Assembly: GCA_951812925.1 (NCBI GenBank)
Contig: OX638372.1
Coordinates: forward strand, 48,201,722-48,265,721
DNA: 64,000 bases
DNA from: Calliopum simillimum
Lineage: Eukaryota > Arthropoda > Insecta > Diptera > Lauxaniidae
Direction of reading: 5' to 3'
The position numbers were made by a program, and so were the translations under genes. Shown here piece after piece: positions 11,386-23,106 of the stretch. Below the pieces are notes generated by a model that was not told where the DNA came from, made no database searches, and saw nothing but the letters and a program-made list of their open reading frames with translations. Position 1 is the first letter of the stretch; the number at the start of each line of letters is the position of its first letter.

Positions 11386-13544
11386 ACTGTGTACAAAAGT
11401 TAAAAATTATAGATCTTACTTAAAGTAATAAAACGTAAGTAGTATAAAGGAAGACTCAATTTCGGAGTACAGGAGCCAAAAGCACTGCACGGAATGTCGT
11501 TGACAGCAGCAATTCAAAGAAACTTTCGTTTTAAAGTTCATTCCAAGCGTACAAAAATGGTGCTGATGACAGTCTGCCAGCTGACATATTACACGCTTGG
11601 TTGGCCAGCAACCAACTTGATGAGGGTGCTATCCAAGTACACAGAGTTAAATGTATGCACAAATATGTATGTGAAGGTGTGTTCAAGTGTGTGTGTGTGT
11701 AATTTTGTGTATTTCTTTATTTCAAACATTTGCATATGTATTAGTTCAAAGTCATTTTTGTGGTGAATTGTCATGGTACACATTTTTTCAATTAAGAAAA
11801 TATTTGCTTTTAGCAGTAAAAGAAATGTGATTGTCACTTTAAAATAAAATTTAAAATAATTCAATTTATTGAACACGTCAAAATTATTAATAATTATTAC
11901 TAGAGTTAAAATTGAATTAAATTAAAATAAATTTTTGTGTGGCAAAAATTATGACAAAAAAATTTTTATTTAATCCCTAGTTTGTAATTTAGTATTAAAG
12001 CTTTTTGGGATTGTGTATGGGATTAAAACTATTAAATTTAAGTTAATTACGAATTTTAATCCAGTCACTTTAAATTTCAAATTCCAAAATGTTTTACATA
12101 TGAAATATTTTATATGGAATTATTGCAAATTAAATCATTAACAGCAACACCATAAGCATAGAATTATTATTATTTTTTTTTTTAAATTAAAAACATTCAT
12201 GGAAATAAATGCATATATTTTATACAACTATAAGTCCTTTGCCGTAATTGGATTAAATAAAATTTGAATCGAAACAAATTGACTTAAAAGCAAACAAATA
12301 CGCATTTTGTGTTAAATATAATTTATTTACTGAGGTGTTAAATAAATAAACGCACTTACTTTTTTTGCAGAAACCACATTAGAGTGCTGACAGATTTAAA
12401 TTTTTTTATAAATTTACATCTGATGTTAATTTTGTTTTAAAACTACCATAACGAAAGGTTTTACTGTTCTTTTGACTTTCACCTTAGGGTGTTGCTTCCG
12501 CTGAACGGAAGTTAAACAAAAAAACCAGAAAACAAAATTTATTTTTGTGTTATCTTTATTTATTTTGCATTTCGTACAACCAGTGTTGGTTGCTGCCACC
12601 TCATTTGCATGTTAAAATGCTAGAAGTGGTTTTTGCCACGCAACCAAGGCCAGAAAACGTGATAATTAAAATTTATGCAATAAATGCGAAAAGAAGATAA
12701 TGGAAAATGCCAGTGTCTGGAGGAAGGAAGTAGAACCACTGGTGAAAAGAAAGCAAAGAAGACTTCGAACTTAAAAAAAGAAAACTAAATTTTGACACAA
12801 AACTATGATTTGTTTTGACATTCTTAAAACTTTAGAGCAAAATATTCGTCTGTGATTTTATAGATTTTATACATTTCTCCTTTAGTACAATCATTTGGGA
12901 GAATAAAATGATGTTACCTGGAATATTTTGCGGGATTCTTGCAAATGAGTTGTTTTATAGATTTCGATGTGCTCTTTCAGAATTTCAACTTTGCTACCTC
13001 GAGTCGTATTCGCTCGCGCCGCCATATTGGAAAAAAAGCGTCCAAAATCAGGTTTTTGCAAATATCTCTTTAACAGTTACATTTAAAGAAAAATATTGTG
13101 GGGCAATATTGTAGCTTATAAAATTTTCTATTGAAACAACCTTTTAATTGTTTCCGTACTGAGAAGATATACTAATTCAAAATTTGAAATAAATTAGTAG
13201 GATCAGCGATGTGTTGAGCTTAAAATTACAATAACTCATGAACGGTGAGCCACACGTTCAGAGTAAAAACACTTGTTTATAGGGAATTACTTCCACTATA
13301 AGCTACGTTTTACTTTTTTTTCACATGGCTTATAGTTTACGAGATATTTTTTCAACAAACCTGAAATTTAGAAAAAAAAAACCGTTTTTTCAAAATAGGT
13401 GCAAAACGGTTCATCCTAGAAAAAAATTTTTTTTTGCATTTTGTAGAACGTTCAATTCCCTACAAGAATCTTTCCGAACTGCTTCTTCGTCCGACTTACC
13501 CTTCATGAGATATCGCGACTTGAAAATCATTCAAAATTGAATAT
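11386..13544. other. AT-rich intergenic DNA
   Basis: No gene recognised. Contains a GT run at about 11686-11702 and poly-T near 12173. Short frames (11494-11766, 12908-13114, 13325-13540) show no domain. Confidence 0.5.
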
Positions 13545-13909
13545 AGTATAGAGCATAGGACGTGTGGCATGTTGATTTTGAATAAGATGCAAACGGTTCG
13601 GAATTTTTCCAAATATCTTATTTCGTTTAAAAGGTCACACAATAGGATTATGTAATAAAAATTATTTTGCGAATGTGTTGACCGCGACTATTCCGTAGAT
13701 GTCTCACACTTTCGGCCATATTTTTGATGAAATTTTGCAGTATGGCCTCCGGAATGGCCCAAGTCACCAATGTAATATTGCTTTTTAAGTCTGGAATCGT
13801 CTTCGGATCATTCACATAGACTTTATCCTTAGTGTAACCTCACAGAAAAAGTCTAACGATGTCAAATAGTATGATCTGGGAGGCCAATTCAAATCGAGGC
13901 GACGAAAAA

Positions 13910-14361
13910 TAGTGATGAGCAAACCAAGACCAAGGCCATAGCAGTCTTTGTCTTGGTCTTGTTCTTCCACATTTAGGCTTGATCTTTAGTCTTGGTCTTG
14001 GTCTTGATCTTGCTCATTAAGTCTTGGTCTCGGTCTCGGTCTTGGTATTGGTCTTGAAAAAATTTCTAGAGTTATTGAGTATTGAAAATTTCAAAACCAT
14101 ATTTTTCCAAAGCAGTTGGGCTTTCAAGATGACAAAATTCAAATTGAGAGATGATTTTATCTTCGAAACGGGTATGGAACACCTATTAACTATAAATTAC
14201 CAATACTGAAAAGCAGTTTTGGTCTTGACGATTATTGTGAGCAAGACCATAGCAGTCTTGGTCTTGGTGTTGCAAAAATATCAGCGTCTTGGTCTTGGTC
14301 TTGCAAAATTACCAACACCAAGTGCAAAAATCAAGACCAAGACTAATTTTGTTCATCACTA
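13910..14361. mobile_element. hAT-type MITE rich in CTTGGT hexamers, copy 1
   Basis: Ends are TAGTGATGAGCAAA and TTTGTTCATCACTA as inverted repeats. The 8-bp flanks are ACGAAAAA (13902-13909) and ACGAGAAA (14362-14369), one mismatch, as expected for a hAT target duplication. Subterminal DNA is made of imperfect (C/T)TTGGTCTTG repeats. A unique core with AAAACCATATTTTTCCAAAG and AGATGATTTTATCTTCGA is shared, inverted, with 42491-42773. No transposase is encoded. It is inserted in the deleted mariner. Confidence 0.88.
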
Positions 14362-14760
14362 ACGAGAAATTACACGGTTTGGAAATTTGCGACACAAAAA
14401 GTCCAAATTGAGGTGAGTTGTGTATGCTGTAGTGCCGTTCTGTTGAAACCACTTATCTTCCAGACCCTGAGCTTCAACCTTCGGCACAAAATGGTCCTCC
14501 AACATGGTGCGGTACAGCCCGACCCATAAACTGCACCAAACAGTGGCTCGCAGTGAATGCATTAGCTTCTCTTCGATTACTTGTGGATTTTTCGAGCCCC
14601 AGATACGGCAGTTTTGCTTGTTAACATAGCCGCCGAGGTGGAAATGAGCCTCTTCCGAAAAGATGATTTTTTTTAATTTTGGATTTTTTGGAATTGACTT
14701 GGAACCTAACATCCATAATTCAACGTTTTGAATGCGTTGTTCTTTTGTGTACCGATCCAT
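14359..14760 (-). pseudogene. Tc1/mariner-superfamily transposase, lacks HTH
   Basis: The frame starts with MDRYTKEQRI, the usual first residues of this family, but then jumps almost directly to the catalytic core: IIFSEEAHFHLGGYVNKQNC, where the usual Asp of DEAHF is Glu here, then WFQQNGTT, where the usual catalytic Asp of WFQQDGA is Asn. About 130 residues holding the HTH DNA-binding domain are missing. The frame ends at RVISR, where the hAT-type insert cuts off the final catalytic segment. With the DNA-binding domain gone and both visible acidic sites altered, the product would be inactive. The same N-terminal deletion is seen in the copy at 47782-48289. Confidence 0.88.
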
Positions 14761-14840
14761 AGCTAAAATCCTATACTGTCACGATGAAAATGACACATAA
14801 TATGGTGGACAAGGTACCACAACTACCATTGGATCACCCT

Positions 14841-17310
14841 TTATAAAAAAAAACGAAAATGAGGATTTGTGTATTATATGAAATGAACTTTTGACTATTC
14901 ACACTATATACCCATACGAAATTTTCGACACTGAATCCAAATACAAGATCGGAATTGCTCATATATCCGCAAGATTTTGAGATATCCTTACTTTAAGTTG
15001 CAGAAAGGGCTGTTTTCAAGCTAATAACGCAGTTCCACGAAGAGGTGAAACTCAACTTTTTAATGGCATGAAACAGCCACAATCTTCTTTTCGAACGATA
15101 ACGTTCAATATTGGAATCTTGCTTTCGGAGATATCTACCTTTGAAATATGGGGATAACATTTCTAAGTGCTTTTGACCCAAAATTAGTTCTTCGCTACAA
15201 ATGTAATGAAATCCTTTATATGGAGGTTGAGATACATTTAGTTTAAACTGTGATATCTCGAAGAGTTAGAATCCTATTGAAAAAATTTGATGGCATAGTT
15301 TGATAAAGGAGAATATGGTTATTCGACCACATCTAAAAAATGGAATAACAAGTTTTTCTGGAGCTCCACCAGCACTTTCAGGAAACTCAAGCAAGAATAT
15401 CTCAAAATTATGTAGGTATAAGTACAATTCTGACCTTAGTTTTGTATTCAACGTCAAACGGAAGATGAGGTTACATATGTCTAGTTAAAAGATCATTCCG
15501 TTTTTATTTTAATTTTGTGTGACTGTTTATGTGGCTTCATTTTCTCGTAAGAATAATTTCAACAGATAGATGGACAGACATGAAGACATGTAGGGCATTA
15601 AAAGTCACACTAAATACTTTTTTCGTCGTTTCGACTAACATGATTGTTTTGAACCAATACTTCCAGTATATTGGTCTTGAGAACATTGTTCACTCTTTTT
15701 CAAGTAAATCATACCCGCCATTCTCATCACATGGTCGACATAATTTCAGTTATAGTTCTACTTTCGAATTAGCTCGTCATAACTCAAAGGAAGATTTGTT
15801 TCTGGCCTATAAGCAGTTCAGAACATCTAACACAATTCAATACGCACATTTCTTATCAAAGAAATATAATGCTTTCATTGTTATGAATCATATTTTCGAA
15901 ATTTTTGTTTTTCGAGTTATGCCAGTCTTGCAGCATACGTGTGCTACAAATTTGTTATCATCAACTTTGTAAACCAAATAATTTCGCTGTTATCGAATTT
16001 TCCAAAGTTTTTGTTAGTTAGGATTTTTTCCCTTTTTTTTGCGCTCTTATCATAAATTCGAAACTTATTTTCTTGTCAACAGTGGGTTTTTTAGTGCGTA
16101 GATATATTTCTATAATTTCCACAAACGTCTTTGTATATGTGATTTAAAGTTTAACTCACACACGAGTTTTTGTTTCTACTTAGCTTGCATTTTCGTTTAT
16201 ATCAATGTATTCTGTCATGTCATGCGTTAGCTATGATGCTGCTCTTTTTCAACAAATATCTAGATGTTTTTTACACTTTTGGGGTTTTCCTTTTTTGTTT
16301 TCGCTGAGTTAGTTTTTTAAAAAGAAAAAAGTTCAAGGATAATGTAAAATTTGGAAACTTCTTATACAAGAGTTTTTTGTATTACAAATATATTATAATG
16401 CTGCACTATGTAATTCATTATTAAGTTTTGTCATTCTGTCGCATAGTGTTTTTTTACTGTTGATATTTATGGAAAATTTTTAATTCATTTAAGGAAGCAT
16501 AAGGAACGTAATGCGTTGAGTGTATACGTAAAGAGACACAATTTTGGCAACAAGTTTTGTCAATAATTTATTTTAGAGTAAAATATGAAACCTCAGTGTG
16601 TTGCGTACGTATATTAGTTAGATAAAAAACGCATTGTCGCATTTTTGGCAGCCTAAAAGTATGCAGCGCTTTACGCAATATTTTTGTATGAAACATTGTA
16701 AGAAAACTACTTGGCTTATAAGTCATTTTTTATTGCATACTTTTTGGCTCCTTTTTTTTATATGTTTTTTAAAAATATGATTTCTTTATTTAAATAATTT
16801 TTGGTTTGCGTACTTACAATATGTATCTGACTTTAGACGATCAATGGTATCCTGCTTCAATTTTGAATTTTTCTTGCCCATTTTGTATTGTGTTGAATCG
16901 CAATTGTTCGAGTTGAAACTTTGTATTGTAAAGTATCAAAATATGAAACTTCTTTTTTTATAAGATAATTATTCTGATCTGATTAACTAAATATTTTACA
17001 CTTTATAGATAAGATTTATATAAACACTTTTTTGTATATTTTTATTTGTTGTTAATTTTTTTTTTTTTGTAAATATTTTTAAATTTTCTAAACCTTTATT
17101 TTTATTATAATATTTTTGTTTTTTTTTTTCTCACTTAAGTTATATAGTTGATTACTTCTTTAGTCTGAGCTATCACACTTTCGAAAATCTGAAAAAAATA
17201 GAAAAAGTAATGATATAGTATGGTCAAAAAAGGCTAGAAAGGTTATAAAATTATGCTATTAAGTACATTGTGCAACAATTCTAAAAAAATGTGATAAGGA
17301 CAAGACTTGG
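14841..17310. other. AT-rich intergenic DNA, one long but unsupported frame
   Basis: An open frame of 147 codons (15529-15972, plus) has no recognisable domain and low-information composition. The remainder is very AT-rich with poly-T runs near 17055-17070 and 17117-17130. Nothing else supported. Confidence 0.45.
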
Positions 17311-18232
17311 CTATGCTGGGACGATAGCCCTGCCATAACTGAGTAAAACCCCCTATTGATTTTGCTTGAGGTTTTTATCGACCTCAAAAGATTTTGTCAA
17401 TGGCTCCTCAGTTTCCGATCAATAGCTCGTGTACTATGTCAGGAACCGTTTTTTTTATTTACTAAAATTGTAGCTTAATATCCAACAAGTCGGTCGTTTA
17501 ACGAGAATTTTCGGCTGTTAAACGCCCGCGGTCGGAAAAACTCATTCTTTATTCAAAAGTGAAGCATCTTACGAAAAAAGTGTACTAGGCATAAACTGCT
17601 TAGAATCGTCAAAGGTATACGTGTGAGTTTTTCTGGAGTTTTTTGGAGATATTTTAAAATTTTTGAAAAATATAATTTAAAAATAAAAAAATTTTTATGT
17701 CCAAAAAAATTCTGAAAAAATTCACACGTATTCCCCAGACAATTCTAAGCATTTTATGCCTTGAACACTTTATTCGTACGATGCCTCATTTTTGAGTTAA
17801 AAAAGAGTTTTGCCGGCCATGGGCGTTCAAAAGCAGAAAATTCTAATTTAACGACTGAGTCCTATTTTGTGTGTTTAAAAACTTTATGCATTTTATAGTC
17901 TAGTCTAATTTTGTATCAAGAAGTTTTTTTTGAAACTTGACATTTTGTGAGTTATGGTCAAAAAACTAAAAAGGACCGAACAGTTTACATCAAAACACCC
18001 ACTGTATGAAATTTTTTGACATACTTTGTTAGAAAAAGTTACTTGTTGAACATTAAGCTACAATTTTAGTAAATGGAAAAATCGGTTCCTGAAATAGTAC
18101 ACGAGCTATTGATCGGAATCTGAGGAGCATCGATAAAAACTTTGGAGATCGATAGAAACCTTCATGCAGCTAAGTTTGAAAAACCCATCGGGGGTTTTAC
18201 TCAGCTATGGTAGGGCTATCGTCCCAGTATAG
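17311..18232. mobile_element. Imperfect foldback element, ~920 bp
   Basis: Outer arms carry CTATGCTGGGACGATAGCCC (17311) and the complement of TAGGGCTATCGTCCCAG (18232). Further in, the left GCTCGTGTACTATGTCAGGAA is mirrored by the right CCTGAAATAGTACACGAGC. Inner blocks (CACACGTAT, AATTCTAAGCA) are also mirrored. The arms are diverged compared with 9852-11237, so this is an older insertion. No target duplication identified. Confidence 0.8.
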
Positions 18233-18291
18233 TTGTCACTAATTTTTCTGTTGCATAGTGATATCAATTTCATTGCTAAATTCAGATTTAA

Positions 18292-18481
18292 ATGGCTGCA
18301 TCACTTGAAGCTGCTGATGATAGCAGGATTTATTATACCCCAAAGCATGAAATAATTCAATACGATAGTTTTTCCGACATAACCAAATTTCCATCAACTA
18401 ATTTATTGACTCAAGGCGCATCCAACGATCAACCACTTGTATCTTCCTGTGTTACACCTGCAGCACAGTACAAGTACCAGT
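18292..18481 (+). CDS. Possible host coding exon (weak)
   Basis: An ATG at 18292 opens a frame starting MAASLEAADDSRIYYTPKHE and running through a Ser/Thr/Asn/Gln-mixed segment with balanced composition, unlike the lysine/phenylalanine-rich chance frames nearby. Directly after TACCAGT comes a donor-like GTATGTTA near 18482, and a TTCAG acceptor-like site lies at 18279-18283. Past the putative donor the frame stays open to 18609 but composition worsens. I recognise no domain. It may be a short first coding exon of a gene whose other exons lie elsewhere, a relic, or chance. Confidence 0.25.
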
Positions 18482-19009
18482 GTATGTTATTAATCTCAAA
18501 CGCCAAATCAAAATGCCAGCTGTGCAGAATTTTAACGCTTCACAAGCAAGCGGAATCTCAGAGTAGTGTGCATAGAGTGCTTTTCCCAAAATTCATTAAC
18601 AGGATGTGAGTGCAATAAATTTTAAGTGCATGAAGGATAAAGTTTTGCAACACGCTACGGTTTGCAATAAAACGCTTGTCGCAGCAACAAAATATGCTAG
18701 ATAACACACGCGAATATGCTGAGGTGCAATATCAGTACAAAAAGGATAGTGGATAGTAGCGGCACTTGAAAAAAGGAAGGATGCTGTCAGGTAGCACTTG
18801 ATAGCACTCATATGCAGTCCAAATGTAATTAAAAATTATTGCATTTTGAATAAAAATTTTGATATTTTTGCTACAGATGATGCTACTGCTGTTGCCATTT
18901 CTTTTAATCTTAGAGAATTGCAATTAAAAAGATATACTTTGTTGCGTTCATTTCCTAATTGAAAGCAAAAATTACTCAAAGTTAATTTTATTTATGATCT
19001 CAATAATTA
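18482..19009. other. AT-rich stretch, nothing recognised
   Basis: No gene or repeat supported; short frames on both strands overlap one another without domains. Confidence 0.45.
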
Positions 19010-19665
19010 CACAGTGCAACACAAAAAATGCCCCTGGGGTCTCAAAAAGCTTTTCTGATAGGTTATGAAAAATAAAAATACACGTATTTCACCGAATATG
19101 TGTATCAGTGATTTTTTCCATTTTATGGTCCTCAAAGCTTAAAATTCGCGTTTTATATGAAATTTTGAGATTTTATGAAAAAAACCATCTTATTGTGAAA
19201 TGTTGCTCGTGTCCTCACCTTTAATTTAAGCTATAGCACTTGAGAATCCGCATGGTAGTTTTTATTTTATTAGCAAAACTGTAAAAATTTTACTATTTCA
19301 ATATTAGAAGACTGTGATAATTTTTTATTTTTCTTTTTATTTTCCGAAATATATAAGTATGAAAAAAAAAAATACATTGAAAATGGTTTTGCTTATAAAA
19401 CAAAAACTACCATGTGGATTCTCAAGTGATATAGCTTAAATTAAAGGTAAGGGCACGAGCAACATTTCATAATAAGATGGTTTTTTCATAAAATCTCAAA
19501 ATTTCATATAAAACTCGAATTTTAAGTTTTGAGGAGCCATAAAATGGAAAAAATCACTGATACACATATTCGGTGAAATATTTGTATTTTTATTTTTCAT
19601 AACCTATCAGAAAAGCTTTTTGAGACCCCAGGGGCAAAATTTTTTTTCCATTTTGTCGCACTGTG
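19010..19665. mobile_element. Foldback element with CACAGTGC ends
   Basis: Termini are CACAGTGCAACA (19010) and its complement TGTCGCACTGTG (19665), flanked by TTA on both sides (19007-19009 and 19666-19668 by reading). Long arms share GCCCCTGGGGTCTCAAAAAG, ATTTTTTCCATTTTATGG, ACCATCTTATT and CTTGAGAATCC in inverted order, around an AT centre near 19330. No coding frame. The TTA duplication and CACAG start are shared with 25106-25937. Confidence 0.88.
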
Positions 19666-19668
19666 TTA

Positions 19669-20670
19669 TCAAACAAATTTTCAAGTAGGAAAATAAATCT
19701 ATTAATTATGAGTATGATAAAAAATTAACTTTTGACTGCATAAATCATTAACAAAAAGAGCCAATTAATTTCCAAGTGTAAAGCAAAATACATAAGTACA
19801 GTAATATATTACAATTTGTATCGCTTTGTAAGATTTCTATGTGAAGCATTTGATAAAAGTAAAAATGCATTTATCATCAGCAATTTCATTTTTGTGTGGC
19901 GTCAACTGCAAAATAAATTTATAAATCATGTCACACACGTTACGTTTGTTATCATTCTTTTCAATTGTAATTAATTTGGAAAACTGTCAACTGCGTTGGT
20001 AATAAATTTAATTGCACAACTGTTGACAGCAAAAAAAAAAACTGACAAAACAACAACACCTACAGTATGATGAAGTAAATTCGCCCAAAAAAATGCTGTC
20101 ATCATTTGTCGCTGTGCTTTTGGAAGTATATTAATTTTCATAGGACTTTAATAAATGACACTTTTCACAAGTTATATCCCTTAAAAATTATTGTTTTTTG
20201 ACTGAATGGCTTTCAAGTTCAAGTACTGTGCTTTCTTTATCACTGTTTTAATAAAAAGCCCAATAGAATGACAAAAGTAAATCTTATAAATAACCACTTT
20301 TGTAAGATAATAATATATTTGACTTAAGTCCCATGTATCAATAAGTCTGCTTTGGCGTGACTTGGAAAATTTGGTTTGTGAATTAGCATCATTTGCATTT
20401 CGTTTATTAAGAAAAAAATTTATTGTACAATAAGACTTAATTTTTAATAGTACTGGTACATTATCTAAGAAGCAGGAACAGTACAAGGAACTAAGAATTC
20501 AAATAAAATAAGTAGAATCAATCATCTAAAGAAGAAAAAGAAAATAGAAAAGGAAGGCAATAGGAAAAGTAGAAAATTAGAAAAGTTCAACATTCAAAAA
20601 TGATTGTCAATTGCTTGTTTAAAGCAATTGTTTTTTTTTTTTTTTTTAATTTCTTCCAGAAAAAGAGTTC
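19669..20670. other. AT-rich intergenic DNA
   Basis: No gene recognised. The minus-strand frame at 20181-20486 shows no domain. Confidence 0.45.
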
Positions 20671-21282
20671 TGATAATAGTACTGTGTAGCCCCTGTAGGC
20701 AAATGTACTAGTTTAAGTGTAGTCCATTTACTAGTCTCATATCAACTAGTACTAGTCCGAGTTCAACCCATTTCACATATAAGCAACTGTCTTTTATTGT
20801 GTGTTGATGTCCTATGAAATTTCAATTGACTCCTTTTGCATTACTTTTACACCAGTCCGGGGCTAGTTGTGGTGCAAAGTACTCTTCTAAGAACTAGTAT
20901 TCAACCAGTGGTTTCGTGTGTAGTCAATCAATAGCAATGTTTTTTTTTTTTTTTTTTTTTTGATTTGAGTTTATATTTTCTTATTGTAAAATAAATTAAA
21001 TAAAGTTAACAAACATTAACAAAAATGAAAACATTAATTTCATTCCCTTCAGTTCACAGAACTAGTACCGAACTAGCGAAATCGCTAGCTACCAGTAACC
21101 AGCACTAAGTCCTCCCAGATCTACTTTATTCGTTCTCAACTGGCGAATTTAACGTGTGCATGTCATAGGCAAGGGTCAATTGCCACCCTTTGCTCTACTG
21201 CTCACTAGCTATTTCACTAGTGAGAAGAAGCTTGCTTGTAAGGCATTCTCTTAGTAAAGAAAAAAAAAATCGAACAACCCAC

Positions 21283-21363
21283 ACTGAGATTCGAACCTGG
21301 GGCTCAAAGTTTTTCACCTATGTATGTAGATAAATTACGAAGTCTTTAGCTCATTCGTCTATA
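21283..21363 (-). other. tRNA-like module
   Basis: On the minus strand, GACGAATGAGCTAAAGAC is followed about 35 bp later by GCCCCAGGTTCGAATCTCAG, a box A-like and a good box B-like sequence with T-arm complementarity. No complete acceptor stem. It lies inside the CTAGT-rich repeat. Confidence 0.5.
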
Positions 21364-21437
21364 AAGCTTATTGACGTAGTTAAGTGAAATTCGTATTTAA
21401 ACAATTGAAAAAATTTTTGTTTTTTTTTTAAATTTTG

Positions 21438-22483
21438 TAAGGGAATGTCGTCAAGGTTGGGACGGGTTTTGCTTTTGGTCAGTGGTTTTGAAACGGATCG
21501 AAAAATTGTTAATTTAAATAAACCAATAAAAAGGTATATTCATCGGCTACAACTTTTTCATAGAAAGTTATTTGATATCGTGATCAGATCAAAAGTTATA
21601 GCCATTTTAATGAAGACAACTTTTTTTCCTGAAAAAAAATTTGCCGTATAAGTTGGGACACTTTCAAAAATCACAAAGTAAGCCAAAAAGTTAAGTTAAT
21701 CTGCATGATATTATTTTATTAGAATATTTATTGAAACCATATGTTTGGAGGAAACAATTTAAGCAAAATTATGTCACTCCGCCTAATCTGATTCGCAATT
21801 CTTACAGGTGAAGAAACTGTTCCGCATATTAGCGCATTTCAAGTGAACAGCACGTTTGCACGTATTTCCTTGATAGCTGTGACCAATGTGTTAAAATTGG
21901 TAATTCCACGATGGGTTTGTCTTACATACCGTGACATTTCAAAATTAAAGGCAACTAAATGCGTCACAATCTACAAAAATCCAATAATAAATGCTTTTTA
22001 GTTATTATAAAATCCATCAAATATTATAAAAATATCATTTAAATGGTATCGCAATGCCTTGGAATAAAAAAATGTGCTGTCCCAACTTATACGACATGAG
22101 TGTCCCAACCTTTACAAAATTGCCATTTCGTGAAAGCCCAAAAATAATATTTGCCACAACACTACATTTCCATTACGCTTTCACACAATGAAAATTCACT
22201 AAATACAAGACACATTGAACACACTTACACGAAACAATTGATTTAAATTCGGTAAATTACGAACACGCAGAAACTATCGAAAAAATCTTTTTTTTATAAC
22301 AATTTATGCTTTGTTTGGCATAGACATAAATAACACGAGTTGTTCGATGTAAAGCACATGAAACGTTAGGTTGTAAACAGACTTTACTTCGACAGTCATT
22401 ACATGGGTGTCGCCAGTATCGAAAATTCAAAAAAACGGCTGTCCCAACTTATACGGCGTCCCAACCTATACGACATTCCCTTA
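21438..22483. mobile_element. TA-flanked TIR element with subterminal repeats (pogo-like)
   Basis: The left end TAAGGGAATGTCGTCAAGG and the complement of the right end (TAAGGGAATGTCGTATAGG) form inverted repeats; the outer TA fits a Tc1/mariner/pogo target duplication. The word GTCCCAACTTATACG(A/G)C and its complement GTATAAGTTGGGAC recur inside at about 21645, 22080 and 22440, as expected of transposase-binding subterminal motifs. A minus-strand fragment (21846-21937) resembles the start of a pogo-type transposase. Confidence 0.75.
21846..21937 (-). pseudogene. pogo/Tigger-like N-terminal HTH fragment
   Basis: From an ATG whose complement is at 21935-21937 the minus strand reads MSRYVRQTHRGITNFN, then LVTAIKEIRANV. 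This matches the usual beginning of pogo-family (psq-HTH) proteins, with a basic RxTxRG segment followed by a helix of the AxxAIKE type. It runs into a stop after about 30 residues and no DDE core follows within the element. It is the best hint of which superfamily built this element. The match is short and made from memory of the family pattern. Confidence 0.4.
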
Positions 22484-22920
22484 CTCTTTCTTTTTTTTGT
22501 TTTTTTTTTTTATAACTAAAAAGTCTCTCCAAAGAAAATTTAAAATGCAAACGTTTTTATCGCTCACGTTTTATATTTTATTATTGAACTGACGACTTCT
22601 TGCATTACCTGGGGTCAAAAAAGGAACTAGTGCGTGTTTTGCTAGCTACTTCGCTAGTGATATTGTGCGAATTGTCTGCTTGAAAACTGCTGGGTTGTTT
22701 TTCCATAATTTATTTTGGCACACAATTAAAGTGACATAAAGCACAAATTATTTCAAAAGCAAAAACGAAAACTGTATTTTATTTTCGTTAGGATTCAAAT
22801 TTATTTGCCCTTACAAACTACAAACTGATGTCAACCTGGCCCCCACTGCATCTCTTTTGCACTAGATTCGGGCTAGTGCTAACAGTGAACTAGTATTTTT
22901 TGTACACTATCTCATATTTT

Positions 22921-23106
22921 TATTGCAAGGGCGCTCGAAGAGCACTACAGAAAATCCCCATGCACCTTTTTTTAAAATATTTGAATGAATCTCCGAAAAA
23001 TGTAACAAAACATGCCTTATTTTTTCCACACCCATTTTTTATTAATTGTAGTTATGACCTTAGTTTTTGGAACCTTTTTAAAAAATTAACATACAACATT
23101 AACATA
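22921..23106. other. AT-rich spacer
   Basis: Sits between the CTAGT-rich region and the next TIR element. The open frame at 22900-23310 crosses the element boundary and shows no domain. Confidence 0.4.

Larger units (their letters stand above)
13545..14840 (-). mobile_element. Deleted mariner-type element, copy 1 (hAT-interrupted)
   Basis: Homologous to 47471-48402. Shared terminal DNA includes GATTTTGAATAA, CAAACGGTTCGGAATTTTT and GGTCACACAATAGGATTATG on one side and ATACTGTCACGATG on the other. The right end (complement AGGGTGATCCAATGG) matches the copy-2 end (AGGTGTTCCAATAG). A 452-bp hAT-type element is inserted at 13910-14361. Without that insert it is about 840 bp, roughly 65 bp shorter in the coding part than copy 2. 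Confidence 0.85.
20671..22920. repeat. CTAGT-rich repeat region, interrupted by a TIR element
   Basis: Both flanks of the element at 21438-22483 are strewn with ACTAGT and GCTAGT words. A block near 20826-20890 (TTTTGCATTACTTTTACACC, then GGGGCTAGTTG and GAACTAGTATTC) recurs near 22837-22903 (CACTGCATCTCTTTTGCACT, GGGCTAGTGC, GAACTAGTATTT) in direct orientation. Related words recur at 32940-33402 and 52900-54140. The boundaries are uncertain. Confidence 0.5.

Noticed and set aside
15529..15972. 147-codon open frame, the longest in the window
   Set aside because: No recognisable domain, no splice or promoter support and low-information composition; one frame of this length is not surprising in 64 kb, though I cannot exclude a relic.
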